The position numbers and the translations under genes were made by a program. Below are positions 10,396 to 19,372 of a DNA stretch of 64,000 nucleotides, piece after piece. This stretch comes from Pseudomonas sp. (GTDB lineage Bacteria; Pseudomonadota; Gammaproteobacteria; Pseudomonadales; Pseudomonadaceae). The notes under the pieces were generated by a model. The model was given only the letters and a program-made list of their open reading frames with translations. It ran no database searches and was not told where the DNA came from. Numbering within the stretch: position 1 is the stretch's first letter; each line of letters opens with the position of its first letter. The stretch lies in contig NZ_JAUXXP010000069.1 of the NCBI RefSeq assembly GCF_030684895.1, positions 21,865-85,864 of the forward strand. Reading direction: 5' to 3'.

Positions 10396-10872
10396 TTACC
10401 CCAGACTGATATTTAGGCTTTGCGCTTTGCCCTGGCGGGCCGCTTGCTCAAGCTGTTGCCGCGCTTCGCGTTCCAGTGGGTGCAGCCAGCTAACTACGGT
10501 ATGACTGCGGCCCAGCGTCAGTGCCTGTTGCGCCAATTCCAGCGCACTTTGTTCGCCGCGTGGGTGCAGCAGCAGGATACGTTCGCGGTTCAGGCCTGCT
10601 TCGCGCAGCCAAGCCTGGGTAAGGCTTGAGGGTGGCGCGATCAGGGTTAGCCAGCGTGCGTCGTGGTTGTCGCTAAGCTCACGCAGAATCGGCGCGAGAA
10701 GGTTCAGGCAGTGCCCGGCTGCGCCACGCAGCGACAGTTCACTGAACGCCTCTGTCCCATCATCCTGCCAGGGCAGCTCAGCGCTATCGGCAAGTAATGG
10801 CGTCACCGTTGATGCCAGAAACGCATCGAACAAAGGCAATTGTGTACGGTTCAGTGAATGTGGGAACTGCAT
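10396..10872 (-). CDS. sulA: SOS cell division inhibitor SulA
   Basis: A 158-residue protein matching Pseudomonas SulA in length and in the RecA-like core (RWLTLIAPPSSLTQAWLREAGLNRERILLLHP). SulA binds FtsZ and stops septum formation during DNA damage, and is removed by Lon. It lies downstream of lexA on the same strand, as in P. aeruginosa, where the two form one SOS unit. Here the 151-base gap between them is almost entirely filled by a terminal-inverted-repeat element (10883-11027). I find no LexA box of its own in front of sulA, so its SOS control would depend on read-through from the lexA promoter. Confidence 0.92.
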   Translation of the reverse strand: MQFPHSLNRTQLPLFDAFLASTVTPLLADSAELPWQDDGTEAFSELSLRGAAGHCLNLLAPILRELSDNHDARWLTLIAPPSSLTQAWLREAGLNRERILLLHPRGEQSALELAQQALTLGRSHTVVSWLHPLEREARQQLEQAARQGKAQSLNISLG

Positions 10873-10882
10873 AGATCCTCCA

Positions 10883-11027
10883 CTAGCAGGTGGTTGAAAA
10901 CTACCTGCGTTGTCGATACTGCGTTAAAAATGCCCTCGGAATACTCATTTACAGCCGTAAACTCCGCTTCCTCGGCCATTTTTTCCTTGTCTCGCCTGCC
11001 TCGCCTACGTTTTCAACGGCCTGCTAG
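10883..11027. repeat. MITE-like repeat, copy A, between lexA and sulA
   Basis: A 145-bp element bounded by inverted ends: CTAGCAGG(TG)GTTGAAAAC at 10883-10901 and its inverted match at 11009-11027. It has no coding capacity. The minus strand contains GAGGAAGCGGAGTTTAC and TGTAAATGAG (core 10943-10973) followed by TTTTTAACGCA, the same blocks as in copies B (15029-15220) and C (32150-32265). The lexA stop codon TAG lies inside the right-hand end. It is probably a non-autonomous, transposon-derived element. Confidence 0.75.
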
Positions 11028-11635
11028 CGGCGGATAACGCCGACGCTCAAACCTTCAATAATCAGGTCCTGTTCTTCCAGGTTTACTTCGATCGGTGCGA
11101 ACTCCGGGTTTTCCGCAATCAGCCAGACCTTATTGCCTTCGCGTTTGAAACGTTTGACGGTCACTTCATCGTCGAGGCGCGCCACCACTACTTGGCCATT
11201 TCGTGCTTCGCGGGTGGTGTGAACGGCCAGCAGGTCACCATCGAAGATGCCAATGTCTTTCATGCTCATGCCGCGTACGCGCAGCAGGTAGTCGGCCTTG
11301 GGGTGGAAGAAGTCTGGATTGATCTTGCAGGACTCTTCGACATGTTGCTGCGCCAGAATCGGCGCGCCTGCGGCAACGCGACCAATCACCGGCAGGCCTT
11401 CGTCCTCCTCGGCATTGGGTTCGAAGCCTGGAATGCGAATGCCGCGTGAAGCCCCGGGAGTCATTTCGATGGCACCCTTACGAGCCAAGGCCTTGAGGTG
11501 CTCTTCCGCAGCGTTGGGGGATTTGAAACCCAGTTTCAAGGCGATTTCCGCTCGGGTAGGCGGGTAGCCGTTGTCTTCAAGACACTGCTTGATGAAGGCG
11601 AGAATTTCAGCTTGGCGCGGCGTCAGTTTTAGCAT
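11024..11635 (-). CDS. lexA: LexA repressor
   Basis: 203 residues, the family length. The N-terminal winged helix (residues 1-65: [28 protein letters not shown]) binds SOS boxes. The C-terminal S24 peptidase domain holds the self-cleavage site Ala89-Gly90 (VAAGAPI) and the Ser124/Lys161 dyad ([14 protein letters not shown]). RecA filaments trigger self-cleavage and so derepress the SOS regulon. A LexA box overlaps the -10 of its own promoter (11663-11678), showing autoregulation. The stop codon is inside the inverted repeat of the element separating it from sulA. Confidence 0.97.
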   Translation of the reverse strand: MLKLTPRQAEILAFIKQCLEDNGYPPTRAEIALKLGFKSPNAAEEHLKALARKGAIEMTPGASRGIRIPGFEPNAEEDEGLPVIGRVAAGAPILAQQHVEESCKINPDFFHPKADYLLRVRGMSMKDIGIFDGDLLAVHTTREARNGQVVVARLDDEVTVKRFKREGNKVWLIAENPEFAPIEVNLEEQDLIIEGLSVGVIRR

Positions 11636-11662
11636 GGTCGGCTCTGTTTTTTTGTACAGTGA

Positions 11663-11695
11663 CTGGGATTATATACAGTGATCGGCGGTTGGCAA
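11663..11695 (-). promoter_or_regulatory. lexA promoter with LexA box
   Basis: On the minus strand TTGCCA (11695-11690), a 16-base spacer and TATAAT (11673-11668) form a near-consensus sigma-70 promoter. The SOS box CTGTATATAATCCCAG (11678-11663, CTG-N10-CAG) covers the -10, about 28 bases before the ATG. Confidence 0.85.
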
Positions 11696-11845
11696 TCCTT
11701 GTGTTCTGATCTCTACTCAATTGACCTCCATATCGTCTGTTGCAGCGCACTGTTACTCGGGCCGCGTGCGGGGCGTCTAGCTAGGGTTAGCCTGTGCCTT
11801 TAGCGGATGTCTGTGACCACCCGGCCATAAGATGGTTTGCCCGGC

Positions 11846-11890
11846 TTGACAAGGCGGGCGGCTGAAACGTATGTTTCAAACAAGTGTTTG
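11846..11890 (+). promoter_or_regulatory. psrA promoter with tandem PsrA sites
   Basis: TTGACA (11846-11851) and TATGTT (11870-11875) form a promoter with an 18-base spacer. Two perfect PsrA-type sites overlap its downstream part: GAAACGTATGTTTC (11864-11877) and CAAACAAGTGTTTG (11877-11890), sharing one base. This fits the known negative autoregulation of psrA. Confidence 0.85.
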
Positions 11891-11907
11891 TTCAGATGAA
11901 AAGAGTC

Positions 11908-12615
11908 ATGGCCCAGTCGGAAACCGTTGAACGCATTCTCGATGCGGCAGAGCAGCTTTTTGCGGAGAAAGGTTTCGCAGAAACCTCTCTACGTTTGATC
12001 ACCAGCAAGGCAGGGGTAAACCTGGCTGCGGTGAATTACCACTTCGGCTCGAAGAAGGCCCTGATTCAGGCGGTGTTCTCGCGCTTTCTCGGGCCTTTCT
12101 GTGTAAGCCTGGAGCGGGAACTGGATCGCCGTCAGGCCAAGCCGGAAACCAAGGTCAGCCTGGAAGAGCTACTTGAGTTGCTGGTCGAGCAGGCACTGGC
12201 AGTAAAGCCGCGTAGTGGTAATGATCTTTCAATCTTTATGCGCTTGCTGGGCCTGGCCTTTAGCCAGAGCCAGGGGCACCTGCGCAAGTACCTCGAAGAG
12301 GTGTACGGCAAGGTGTTCCGCCGTTACATGCAACTGGTGCATGAAGCTGCTCCACGCATTCCTCCACTGGAACTGTTCTGGCGTGTGCACTTTATGCTCG
12401 GCGCCGCAGCGTTCAGCATGTCCGGGATCAAGGCTCTGCGGGCCATGTCGGAAACCGATTTCGGGGTTAACACCTCGATTGAGCAGGTGATGCGCCTGAT
12501 GGTGCCGTTTCTGGCTGCCGGCATGCGCTCGGAAACCGGCCTGACCGACGAAGCTCTAGCCAGCGCCCAGCTCAAGCCGCGCACCAAGACTCCAGCCATC
12601 CCCAGCAAAGTTTGA
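11908..12615 (+). CDS. psrA: TetR-family fatty-acid sensor PsrA
   Basis: A 235-residue regulator nearly identical, as I remember it, to P. aeruginosa PsrA (MAQSETVERILDAAEQLFAEKGFAETSLRLITSKAGVNLAAVNYHFGSKKALI). The N-terminal helix-turn-helix is residues 5-50; the C-terminal ligand/dimer domain includes FWRVHFMLGAAAFSMSGIKAL. PsrA represses its own gene and fadBA5, activates rpoS, and is released from DNA by long-chain fatty acyl ligands. I start at the ATG at 11908 because it is the conserved family start; the open frame upstream begins inside the operator. Two perfect PsrA sites lie 18-44 bases upstream. Confidence 0.96.
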   Translation: MAQSETVERILDAAEQLFAEKGFAETSLRLITSKAGVNLAAVNYHFGSKKALIQAVFSRFLGPFCVSLERELDRRQAKPETKVSLEELLELLVEQALAVKPRSGNDLSIFMRLLGLAFSQSQGHLRKYLEEVYGKVFRRYMQLVHEAAPRIPPLELFWRVHFMLGAAAFSMSGIKALRAMSETDFGVNTSIEQVMRLMVPFLAAGMRSETGLTDEALASAQLKPRTKTPAIPSKV

Positions 12616-12662
12616 CCTCGGCGGGTGGGCTTGGTGGATGCTATCCGCTAAGCTAGCCGCCC

Positions 12663-13187
12663 ATGGTTGCTCTCGATTTCCTGCATATTTCCCTCGCTGA
12701 TCAGTGCCTGTATGGCTTTGCCAACGGGCAGCTGCAGCTGCGCCTGAGCGTTTCCACCGCGCTCAATGGCGCCGGTGAGCGCAATGGTTCCGGCTGCACG
12801 CCGCGTGGCCTGCACAAGGTGCGGGCGAAGATTGGTGAGGGTTTGCCAAATGCCGCTGTGCTGCGTGGGCGGCGATGGACGGGCGAGGTCTGGTCGTCCG
12901 AGTTGCATGCGCAATTTCCCGGGCGTGACTGGATTCTTACGCGCATTCTCTGGCTGAGTGGCTGTGAGCCTGGGCGCAATCGTCTGGGCGCTGTCGATAC
13001 CTTTCGCCGCTATATCTACATACACGGTACGCCGGACAGCGAGCCCATGGGCGTGGCGCTGTCGCATGGCTGTGTGCGTGTGCGCAACAGCGATTTGCTG
13101 GAACTCTTTGCGCGCGTTCCGGTTCACTGTGCGGTACAGATTGCCGAGGCCGCCTGCCCCGAGTGGGCTACGGCGCCTCTTATTTAA
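12663..13187 (+). CDS. YkuD-type L,D-transpeptidase/carboxypeptidase without signal peptide
   Basis: A 174-residue protein with the YkuD catalytic signature near residues 120-145: His in IYIHGTPDS and, 13 residues on, SHGCVRVRN with the nucleophilic cysteine. YkuD enzymes cut or transfer the L,D-bond after diaminopimelate in peptidoglycan stem peptides. Most members are exported, but this N-terminus (MVALDFLHISLADQCLYG) shows no signal peptide or membrane anchor, which suggests a cytoplasmic enzyme. nagZ, a cytoplasmic muropeptide-recycling enzyme, starts 10 bases later, with its ribosome site overlapping this stop codon. I infer a role in trimming recycled muropeptides; transpeptidase activity is not excluded. 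Confidence 0.85.
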   Translation: MVALDFLHISLADQCLYGFANGQLQLRLSVSTALNGAGERNGSGCTPRGLHKVRAKIGEGLPNAAVLRGRRWTGEVWSSELHAQFPGRDWILTRILWLSGCEPGRNRLGAVDTFRRYIYIHGTPDSEPMGVALSHGCVRVRNSDLLELFARVPVHCAVQIAEAACPEWATAPLI

Positions 13188-13196
13188 GGACGAGTT

Positions 13197-14207
13197 GTGA
13201 GTTCACCCATGCAAGGTTCATTGATGCTGGATATCGCCGGCACCTGGTTGACTGCTGAGGATCGGCAGATCCTGCGTCAGCCGCAGGTGGCTGGGTTGAT
13301 TCTGTTCGCACGCAATATCGAAGATCCGCGCCAGGTGCGCGAGCTGTCTGCGGCCATTCGCGCAGTGCGCCCGGATTTGCTGCTGGCGGTTGATCAGGAA
13401 GGCGGCCGGGTGCAGCGTCTGCGCCAGGGCTTTGTGCGCTTGCCGGCGATGCGCGCGCTGGCTGATAACACCAATGCCGAGCATCTGGCTGAGCAGTGTG
13501 GCTGGGTTATGGCCACCGAGGTGCTGGCTGCAGGGTTAGACCTGAGCTTTGCCCCGGTGCTGGATCTGGATCATCAGCGCAGTACCGTGGTTGGTAGCCG
13601 TTCTTTTGAGGGTGATGCGCAGCGCGCCACTTTACTGGCCGGCGCGTTTATCCGTGGGATGAACGCTGCGGGCATGGCCGCTACTGGCAAGCATTTCCCA
13701 GGTCACGGCTGGGCCGAGGCGGATTCCCATGTGGCCATCCCGGTCGATGAGCGCAGTCTGGAACAGATTCGCGCAGTCGATTTACAGCCTTTTGCGCAAT
13801 TGAGTCGGCAGTTGGCTGCGGTGATGCCCGCCCATGTGATCTACCCTCAGGTGGACAGTCAGCCTGCAGGGTTTTCTCGGCGCTGGTTGCAGGACATCCT
13901 GCGTGGCGAGCTGGCCTTTGATGGGGTGATTTTCAGCGACGATCTGTCCATGGCTGGCGCCCATGTGGTCGGTGATGCGGCCTGCCGCATCGAGGCAGCG
14001 CTGGTGGCAGGTTGTGACATGGGCCTGGTGTGTAATGACCGGGCAGCGGCTGAACTGGCCTTGAGCGCTCTGCAGCGCCTCAAGGTGGAACCGCCGCAAG
14101 GTCTGGCGCGGATGCGTCGGCAGGCTTTTCCAGGTATTGAGTATCGGCAGAGCCCGCGTTGGCTTGCAGCACTTGGCAGCCTGCGCGATGCGCAATTAAT
14201 CGACTGA
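13197..14207 (+). CDS. nagZ: beta-N-acetylhexosaminidase NagZ
   Basis: A glycoside hydrolase family 3 enzyme of 336 residues (332 if started at the ATG at 13209, which matches the usual family start MQGSLMLDIAG). I chose the GTG at 13197 because AAGGA sits 6 bases before it; the ATG has no clear site. The motifs include the sugar-binding VDQEGGRVQR, the catalytic-loop KHFPGHGWAEADSHVAIP with the Asp-His pair, and the nucleophile Asp in FSDDLSMAGA. NagZ removes GlcNAc from 1,6-anhydroMurNAc-peptides in the cytoplasm and thereby feeds both wall recycling and the AmpR signal for AmpC. It is translationally adjacent to the YkuD gene. Confidence 0.95.
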   Translation: MSSPMQGSLMLDIAGTWLTAEDRQILRQPQVAGLILFARNIEDPRQVRELSAAIRAVRPDLLLAVDQEGGRVQRLRQGFVRLPAMRALADNTNAEHLAEQCGWVMATEVLAAGLDLSFAPVLDLDHQRSTVVGSRSFEGDAQRATLLAGAFIRGMNAAGMAATGKHFPGHGWAEADSHVAIPVDERSLEQIRAVDLQPFAQLSRQLAAVMPAHVIYPQVDSQPAGFSRRWLQDILRGELAFDGVIFSDDLSMAGAHVVGDAACRIEAALVAGCDMGLVCNDRAAAELALSALQRLKVEPPQGLARMRRQAFPGIEYRQSPRWLAALGSLRDAQLID

Positions 14208-14214
14208 GGAGTAA

Positions 14215-14955
<741 letters not shown>

Positions 14956-14972
14956 TTGAGTCGTGTTGCAAT

Positions 14973-15005
14973 AAAAAAAGGGCCGCGTAATGCGGCCCTT
15001 TTTTT
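14973..15005 (+). terminator. intrinsic terminator after the phosphorylase gene
   Basis: A GGGCCGC/GCGGCCC stem (14980-14986 with 14992-14998) has a 5-base loop and is flanked by an A-run and a T-run. Confidence 0.9.
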
Positions 15006-15028
15006 GAGTTCTTAGAAGCTAGTTAGGA

Positions 15029-15220
15029 TCTTGCGAGCTAGAGCCATGCAAGGCGCTACGTAGTAACAGCCTATGGCTGGTCAAAGCGGCGAGGAAGCGG
15101 AGTTTACTGATGTAAATGAGCAGTACTCGCTTCGCTCGCCCTTCGTGCCGCGCTGAAGCGCGTTAGCTGCAAGCGGCTTGCCGAGTCTGTTTTTAACGCA
15201 CTAGGGCCGACGCGCAGCTG
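15029..15220. repeat. dispersed repeat, copy B
   Basis: It shares with copy C the blocks CTTGCGAGCTAG..CATGCAAGGCG (from 15030), GAGGAAGCG.AGTTTAC..ATGTAAATGAGCA (15091-15122) and CCGACGCGCAGC (15207-15218). With copy A it shares the core and TTTTTAACGCA (15190-15200). About 60 extra bases (15123-15180) separate the core from the right part. It lies between the phosphorylase terminator and the end of the csiV-like gene, and it explains most of the 15006-15234 gap. Confidence 0.65.
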
Positions 15221-15234
15221 ATCGTAAGAAGGTT

Positions 15235-15774
15235 CTACAGTGGGCTGACGCGAATCAGCATGCCAAGGCTGCCATTATCAACAAAGGTCAGCTCGCCGCT
15301 TTTCAGGCGGCTGCTCTGCTTGATGCGCTCGCTGTCGTTGAGGATGCCGCTGGCGTCGAGCTGGTTGACCCAGATGTCGCTGTCCAGCTCGATCACGCGG
15401 CCAGCCTTGAGGCTGATGGTGCCTTCGACGGGGTAGTGGCCGAACTGTTCATTGCCGGTGCTGATGGCAACGCGGCTGCTCGACTCGCCCAGGTTTTGCG
15501 ACCAGGCCTTGTGCAGCAATACCTGATAACCGTTGGACGGGCTGAGTTTGCCGGCTTCGGCATTCAGTGCGGTGCTGCGGCTGTTGCTGCCATCCACCGG
15601 CAGCGCGTTCTGCGCCCAGTTGTCGGGCGGCAGCTGGCCGGCGGAAATCGGCGTGACGGCCTGGCGGAAGACGATGACTTCAACCTGATAGAGGCTTTCA
15701 GCCAGGGCAGCTGTGCTGCTTAGCAGGCCCAGCAGGAGAAGCGGCAGCAGGGCCAGGGTGCGGAATGCGCGCAT
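15235..15774 (-). CDS. CsiV-family periplasmic protein
   Basis: A 179-residue protein with a clear signal peptide (MRAFRTLALLPLLLLGLLSS, cleavage after ALA). The motif YQVEVIVFRQ just after the signal and IWVNQLDASG near residue 135 are typical of the CsiV family. In Vibrio, CsiV binds peptidoglycan and activates the synthase PBP1A. It is placed directly downstream of mfd with an 11-base gap on the same strand, as in P. aeruginosa, so it may be translated from mfd mRNA. The role in pseudomonads is not proven. Confidence 0.8.
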   Translation of the reverse strand: MRAFRTLALLPLLLLGLLSSTAALAESLYQVEVIVFRQAVTPISAGQLPPDNWAQNALPVDGSNSRSTALNAEAGKLSPSNGYQVLLHKAWSQNLGESSSRVAISTGNEQFGHYPVEGTISLKAGRVIELDSDIWVNQLDASGILNDSERIKQSSRLKSGELTFVDNGSLGMLIRVSPL

Positions 15775-15785
15775 GGGTCAGTCCT

Positions 15786-18700
15786 TTAGGTTGAAGGTGT
15801 CAGGCGCTCGAACAGCGCCTCTAAGGTGTTGAATCGTTCTTCCGGGCGCTCCATGGCTACCTGGATTTTAAACATCGTCGCGCCTTCGAACTTGTAGCGG
15901 TTCGGCGCGCTCTGGATCAGCTTGATCAAGGTGAGCGGATCGACGCAGGTATCGGCGGCGAATTCGATACGTCCGCCTTGCGGGCCGGCATCGACCTTCT
16001 TGATCCCCAGTTTTTCCGCCTGCAGCTTCATCAGGGTGATGCGTATCAGGTTCTTGCTTGCATCCGGCAGTAGGCCGAAACGGTCGATCATCTCCACTTG
16101 CAGCTCTTTCAGGCCATCCTCGTCGGCAGCGTTGGCGATGCGTTTGTAGAGGATCAGCCGCGCATGCACGTCGGGCAGGTAATCCTCGGGGATCAACGCC
16201 GGTACGCGCAGGTTGATCTCCGGGCCGCCGCCGAGTGGCTGGTCGAGGTTGGGCTGCTCGCCCTTGCGGATCGATTTCACTGCGCGTTCGAGCATTTCCA
16301 TATACAGGGTGAAACCGACCGCCTGGATCTGCCCGCTCTGGCCGTCGCCGAGCAGCTCGCCGGCACCGCGGATTTCCAGGTCATGGGTGGCCAGCAGGAA
16401 ACCGGCGCCGAGGTCCTGAGCGCCGGAGATGGCTTCCAGACGTTTTTGCGCATCGTCGGTCATCTGCTTGCGCGGCGGCGTCAGCAGGTAGGCATAGGCC
16501 TGGTGGTGACTACGGCCGACGCGGCCACGCAGCTGATGCAGTTGAGCCAGGCCGAACTTGTCGGCACGCTCGATGATGATGGTGTTGGCACTCGGTACAT
16601 CGATACCGGTTTCGATGATGGTCGAGGCGATCAGCACGTTGAAGCGCTTGTGGTAGAAGTCGCCCATCACCTGTTCCAGCTCGCGCTCGCGCATCTGCCC
16701 GTGGCCGATGCCTATGCGTGCTTCGGGCACCAGTTCGGCGAGGTCGGCGGCGCATTTCTCGATGGTTTTCACATCGTTGTGCAGGTAGTACACCTGGCCG
16801 CCACGCAGCAGCTCACGCAGCAGCGCTTCCTTGATCGTCGGGTTGTTCTGCTCCATGACGAAGGTGCGCACCGACAGGCGCCGTGCCGGCGGTGTGGCGA
16901 TGATCGACAGGTCGCGCATGCCGGCTACGGCCATGTTCAGGGTGCGTGGAATTGGTGTGGCGGTCAGGGTAAGGATGTCGACTTCGCTGCGCAGGGCCTT
17001 GAGCTGCTCCTTCTGGCGCACGCCGAAGCGGTGCTCCTCGTCGATGATCACCAGGCCCAGGTTGCTAAACTTGACGTCTTCCTGCAGCAACTTGTGGGTG
17101 CCGATCACGATATCCACCTTGCCCTCGGCCAGCTGCTGCACGGCGTCGCTGACTTCTTTTGCGCTTTTGAAGCGGCTCATCACCTCGACTTTTACCGGCC
17201 AGTCGGCGAAGCGGTCGCGGAAGCTGTTGTAGTGCTGCTGGGCGAGCAGGGTGGTCGGTACCAGCACCGCCACCTGCTTGCCGCCATGCACGGCGATAAA
17301 GGCTGCGCGCATCGCCACTTCGGTCTTGCCGAAGCCAACATCGCCGCAGACCAGGCGGTCCATCGGCTTGGGCGCGAGCATGTCGTCATGCACCGCGTCG
17401 ATGGCGGCTTGCTGGTCCGGGGTTTCCTCGAAGGGAAAACCGGCGCTGAAGGTGGCGTAATCGGCTTTCGGGTCGGCAAACGCATAGCCTTCGCGGGCGG
17501 CGCGGCGGGCGTAGATGTCGAGCAGTTCGGCGGCGACATCACGCACCTGTTCGGCGGCCTTGCGCTTGGCCTTTTGCCAGATTTCCGAGCCTAAGCGGTG
17601 CAGCGGGGCGAGGGCGTCGTCGCTGCCGGTGTAGCGCGCGATCAGGTGCAGGCTGGCCACCGGCACGTAGAGCTTGGCTTCCTCGGCGTACATCAGGGCG
17701 AGAAATTCGGCGGTCTGGCCGTCGAATTCCATGGTCACCAGGCCCAGGTAGCGGCCGACGCCATGGTCGATATGCACCACCGGTGCGCCTTCGCGCAGCT
17801 CGGTAAGGTTCTTGATGACGTTGTCGCCGCCATCGCGAGATTTCTCCCGGCGCCGGCGCTGCATCACGCGTTGGCCGAACAGCGGACTTTCCGCCACCAG
17901 GGCCAGGTCTTCGAGCAACAGGCCGTCATCCAGCGGGGCGATGCAGATGCCTAAGCGCTGTTTGCTGGCGGTAAAGGCTGGCCAGCTGTCGAATTCGTTG
18001 GGCTTGAGCTTGAGGCGTGCGAGCAATTCCAGTAGCACTTCGCGCCGTCCCGCGGATTCGGCGCAGAACAGTACGCGGCCAGGGTATTCCTCGATAAAGC
18101 GCCGCAGCGCCGCCAGTGGCTCGCCGGCCTTGGCTTGAATCGCCAGATCGGGCAGTGGTTTGGCGTTGAAACGCAGGCGACCGACGCCTTCTTCGATATC
18201 GTCCTGGCTGACCACCACCCGTGGCCAGTTTTTCAGGCGGGCAAAGCAGTCTTCCACTGGCAAGAAGATATCGGCCGGCGGCAGCAGCGGGCGTTCCGGG
18301 TCAATGCGGCGATCCTCGTAGCGGCTGCGTGCATCTACCCAGAACTGCTCGGCGGCTTTTTCGATGCCCGGCAGGGAAAACACCTGGGTGTCGGCGGGCA
18401 AGTAGTCGAAGAGGGTGGCGGTTTCCTCGAAGAACAGCGGCAGGTAGTACTCGATACCGGCCGGGGTGATGCCGGTGCTGAGGTCTTGGTAGATCGGGCA
18501 GCGGCGGAAATCCACGTCGAAGCGTTCGCGAAAGCGTCCGCGGAAATCGGTAACGGCTTTCTTTTCCAGCGGGAATTCGCGCGCCGGCAGCAGCTTGATC
18601 GACTCGACCTTGTCGATGGAGCGCTGGTTTTCCGGATCAAAGGTACGCAGGGTTTCGATTTCATCATCGAACAGGTCGATACGGTAGGGCAGGCGGCTGC

Positions 18701-19223
18701 CCATCGGGAACAGGTCAATCAGTGCGCCGCGTACAGCGAATTCGCCATGTTCGTACACCGTGTCGACGCAGCGATAGCCGGCGGCTTCCAGGTTGCTGCG
18801 CATCTGGTTGACGTCGAGTTGCTGGCCGACCTGCATGACCAGGCTGCTGCCGAGCAGAAAACGCTTGGGCGCCAGGCGGTGTAGGGCGGTGGTGATCGGG
18901 ACTACCAATACACCGTGTTTCAGTTCAGGCAGGCGATAAAGCGCGGCGATGCGTTGGGAAATGATGTCCTGGTGCGGCGAAAACAGGTCGTAGGGCAGGG
19001 TTTCCCAGTCAGGGAAATGCAGCACCGGCAAATCCGGAGCGAAAAAACTCAGCTCCTCTTGCAGGCGCTCGGCGCTCTCGCTGCCTTCCGTCAGCAGCAG
19101 GGTGAAGCGTTTGGCATTGCTGGCGGCTTCGGCAATCGCCAGGCTCAGCGCGGCACCGGGCAGGTTGCCCCAGTGTTGTTTGCCGGCAGTGGCCGGCAGG
19201 GACGGTAGACGCAGTACAGGCAC
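15786..19223 (-). CDS. mfd: transcription-repair coupling factor Mfd
   Basis: About 1145 residues, the family length. The order is: UvrB-like N-terminal part (residues 1-330; LFSPHQDIISQRIAALYRL), RNA-polymerase-interacting domain (near 480-550, VHIDHGVGRYLGL), RecG-type translocase (Walker A CGDVGFGKTEVA, Walker B IDEEHRFGV, motif VI QLRGRVGRS) and the C-terminal regulatory TRCF domain. Mfd pushes stalled RNA polymerase off DNA lesions and recruits UvrA. I place the start at the GTG at 19223 (protein VPVLRLPSLP), where the family begins; a TTG frame opens at 19247. It is divergent from gap and followed by the csiV-like gene. Confidence 0.96.
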   Translation of the reverse strand: MPVLRLPSLPATAGKQHWGNLPGAALSLAIAEAASNAKRFTLLLTEGSESAERLQEELSFFAPDLPVLHFPDWETLPYDLFSPHQDIISQRIAALYRLPELKHGVLVVPITTALHRLAPKRFLLGSSLVMQVGQQLDVNQMRSNLEAAGYRCVDTVYEHGEFAVRGALIDLFPMGSRLPYRIDLFDDEIETLRTFDPENQRSIDKVESIKLLPAREFPLEKKAVTDFRGRFRERFDVDFRRCPIYQDLSTGITPAGIEYYLPLFFEETATLFDYLPADTQVFSLPGIEKAAEQFWVDARSRYEDRRIDPERPLLPPADIFLPVEDCFARLKNWPRVVVSQDDIEEGVGRLRFNAKPLPDLAIQAKAGEPLAALRRFIEEYPGRVLFCAESAGRREVLLELLARLKLKPNEFDSWPAFTASKQRLGICIAPLDDGLLLEDLALVAESPLFGQRVMQRRRREKSRDGGDNVIKNLTELREGAPVVHIDHGVGRYLGLVTMEFDGQTAEFLALMYAEEAKLYVPVASLHLIARYTGSDDALAPLHRLGSEIWQKAKRKAAEQVRDVAAELLDIYARRAAREGYAFADPKADYATFSAGFPFEETPDQQAAIDAVHDDMLAPKPMDRLVCGDVGFGKTEVAMRAAFIAVHGGKQVAVLVPTTLLAQQHYNSFRDRFADWPVKVEVMSRFKSAKEVSDAVQQLAEGKVDIVIGTHKLLQEDVKFSNLGLVIIDEEHRFGVRQKEQLKALRSEVDILTLTATPIPRTLNMAVAGMRDLSIIATPPARRLSVRTFVMEQNNPTIKEALLRELLRGGQVYYLHNDVKTIEKCAADLAELVPEARIGIGHGQMRERELEQVMGDFYHKRFNVLIASTIIETGIDVPSANTIIIERADKFGLAQLHQLRGRVGRSHHQAYAYLLTPPRKQMTDDAQKRLEAISGAQDLGAGFLLATHDLEIRGAGELLGDGQSGQIQAVGFTLYMEMLERAVKSIRKGEQPNLDQPLGGGPEINLRVPALIPEDYLPDVHARLILYKRIANAADEDGLKELQVEMIDRFGLLPDASKNLIRITLMKLQAEKLGIKKVDAGPQGGRIEFAADTCVDPLTLIKLIQSAPNRYKFEGATMFKIQVAMERPEERFNTLEALFERLTPST

Positions 19224-19301
19224 GGGCGGCTCACGGTCAGGACACAAGGTCGGCGATTGTAGCGGGCGTTTATATGCGGTGTCAGTTACGACAGTCGTGC
19301 A

Positions 19302-19330
19302 TTGCTCATGCTGCCCTGCGCCGTCATAAT
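19302..19330 (+). promoter_or_regulatory. probable gap promoter
   Basis: TTGCTC (19302-19307), a 17-base spacer and CATAAT (19325-19330) lie 43 bases before the chosen GTG start. Confidence 0.65.
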
Positions 19331-19372
19331 GTAGCCCCTTTTTTCAGCCCCTACATGTGGAAGGTACTGCCC

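Noticed and set aside
10873..10883. A separate LexA box for sulA
   Set aside because: No CTG-N10-CAG with the right AT-rich centre exists between the element and the sulA ATG.
16098..17594. A 498-codon frame antisense to mfd
   Set aside because: Shadow of mfd codon bias; no recognisable protein.
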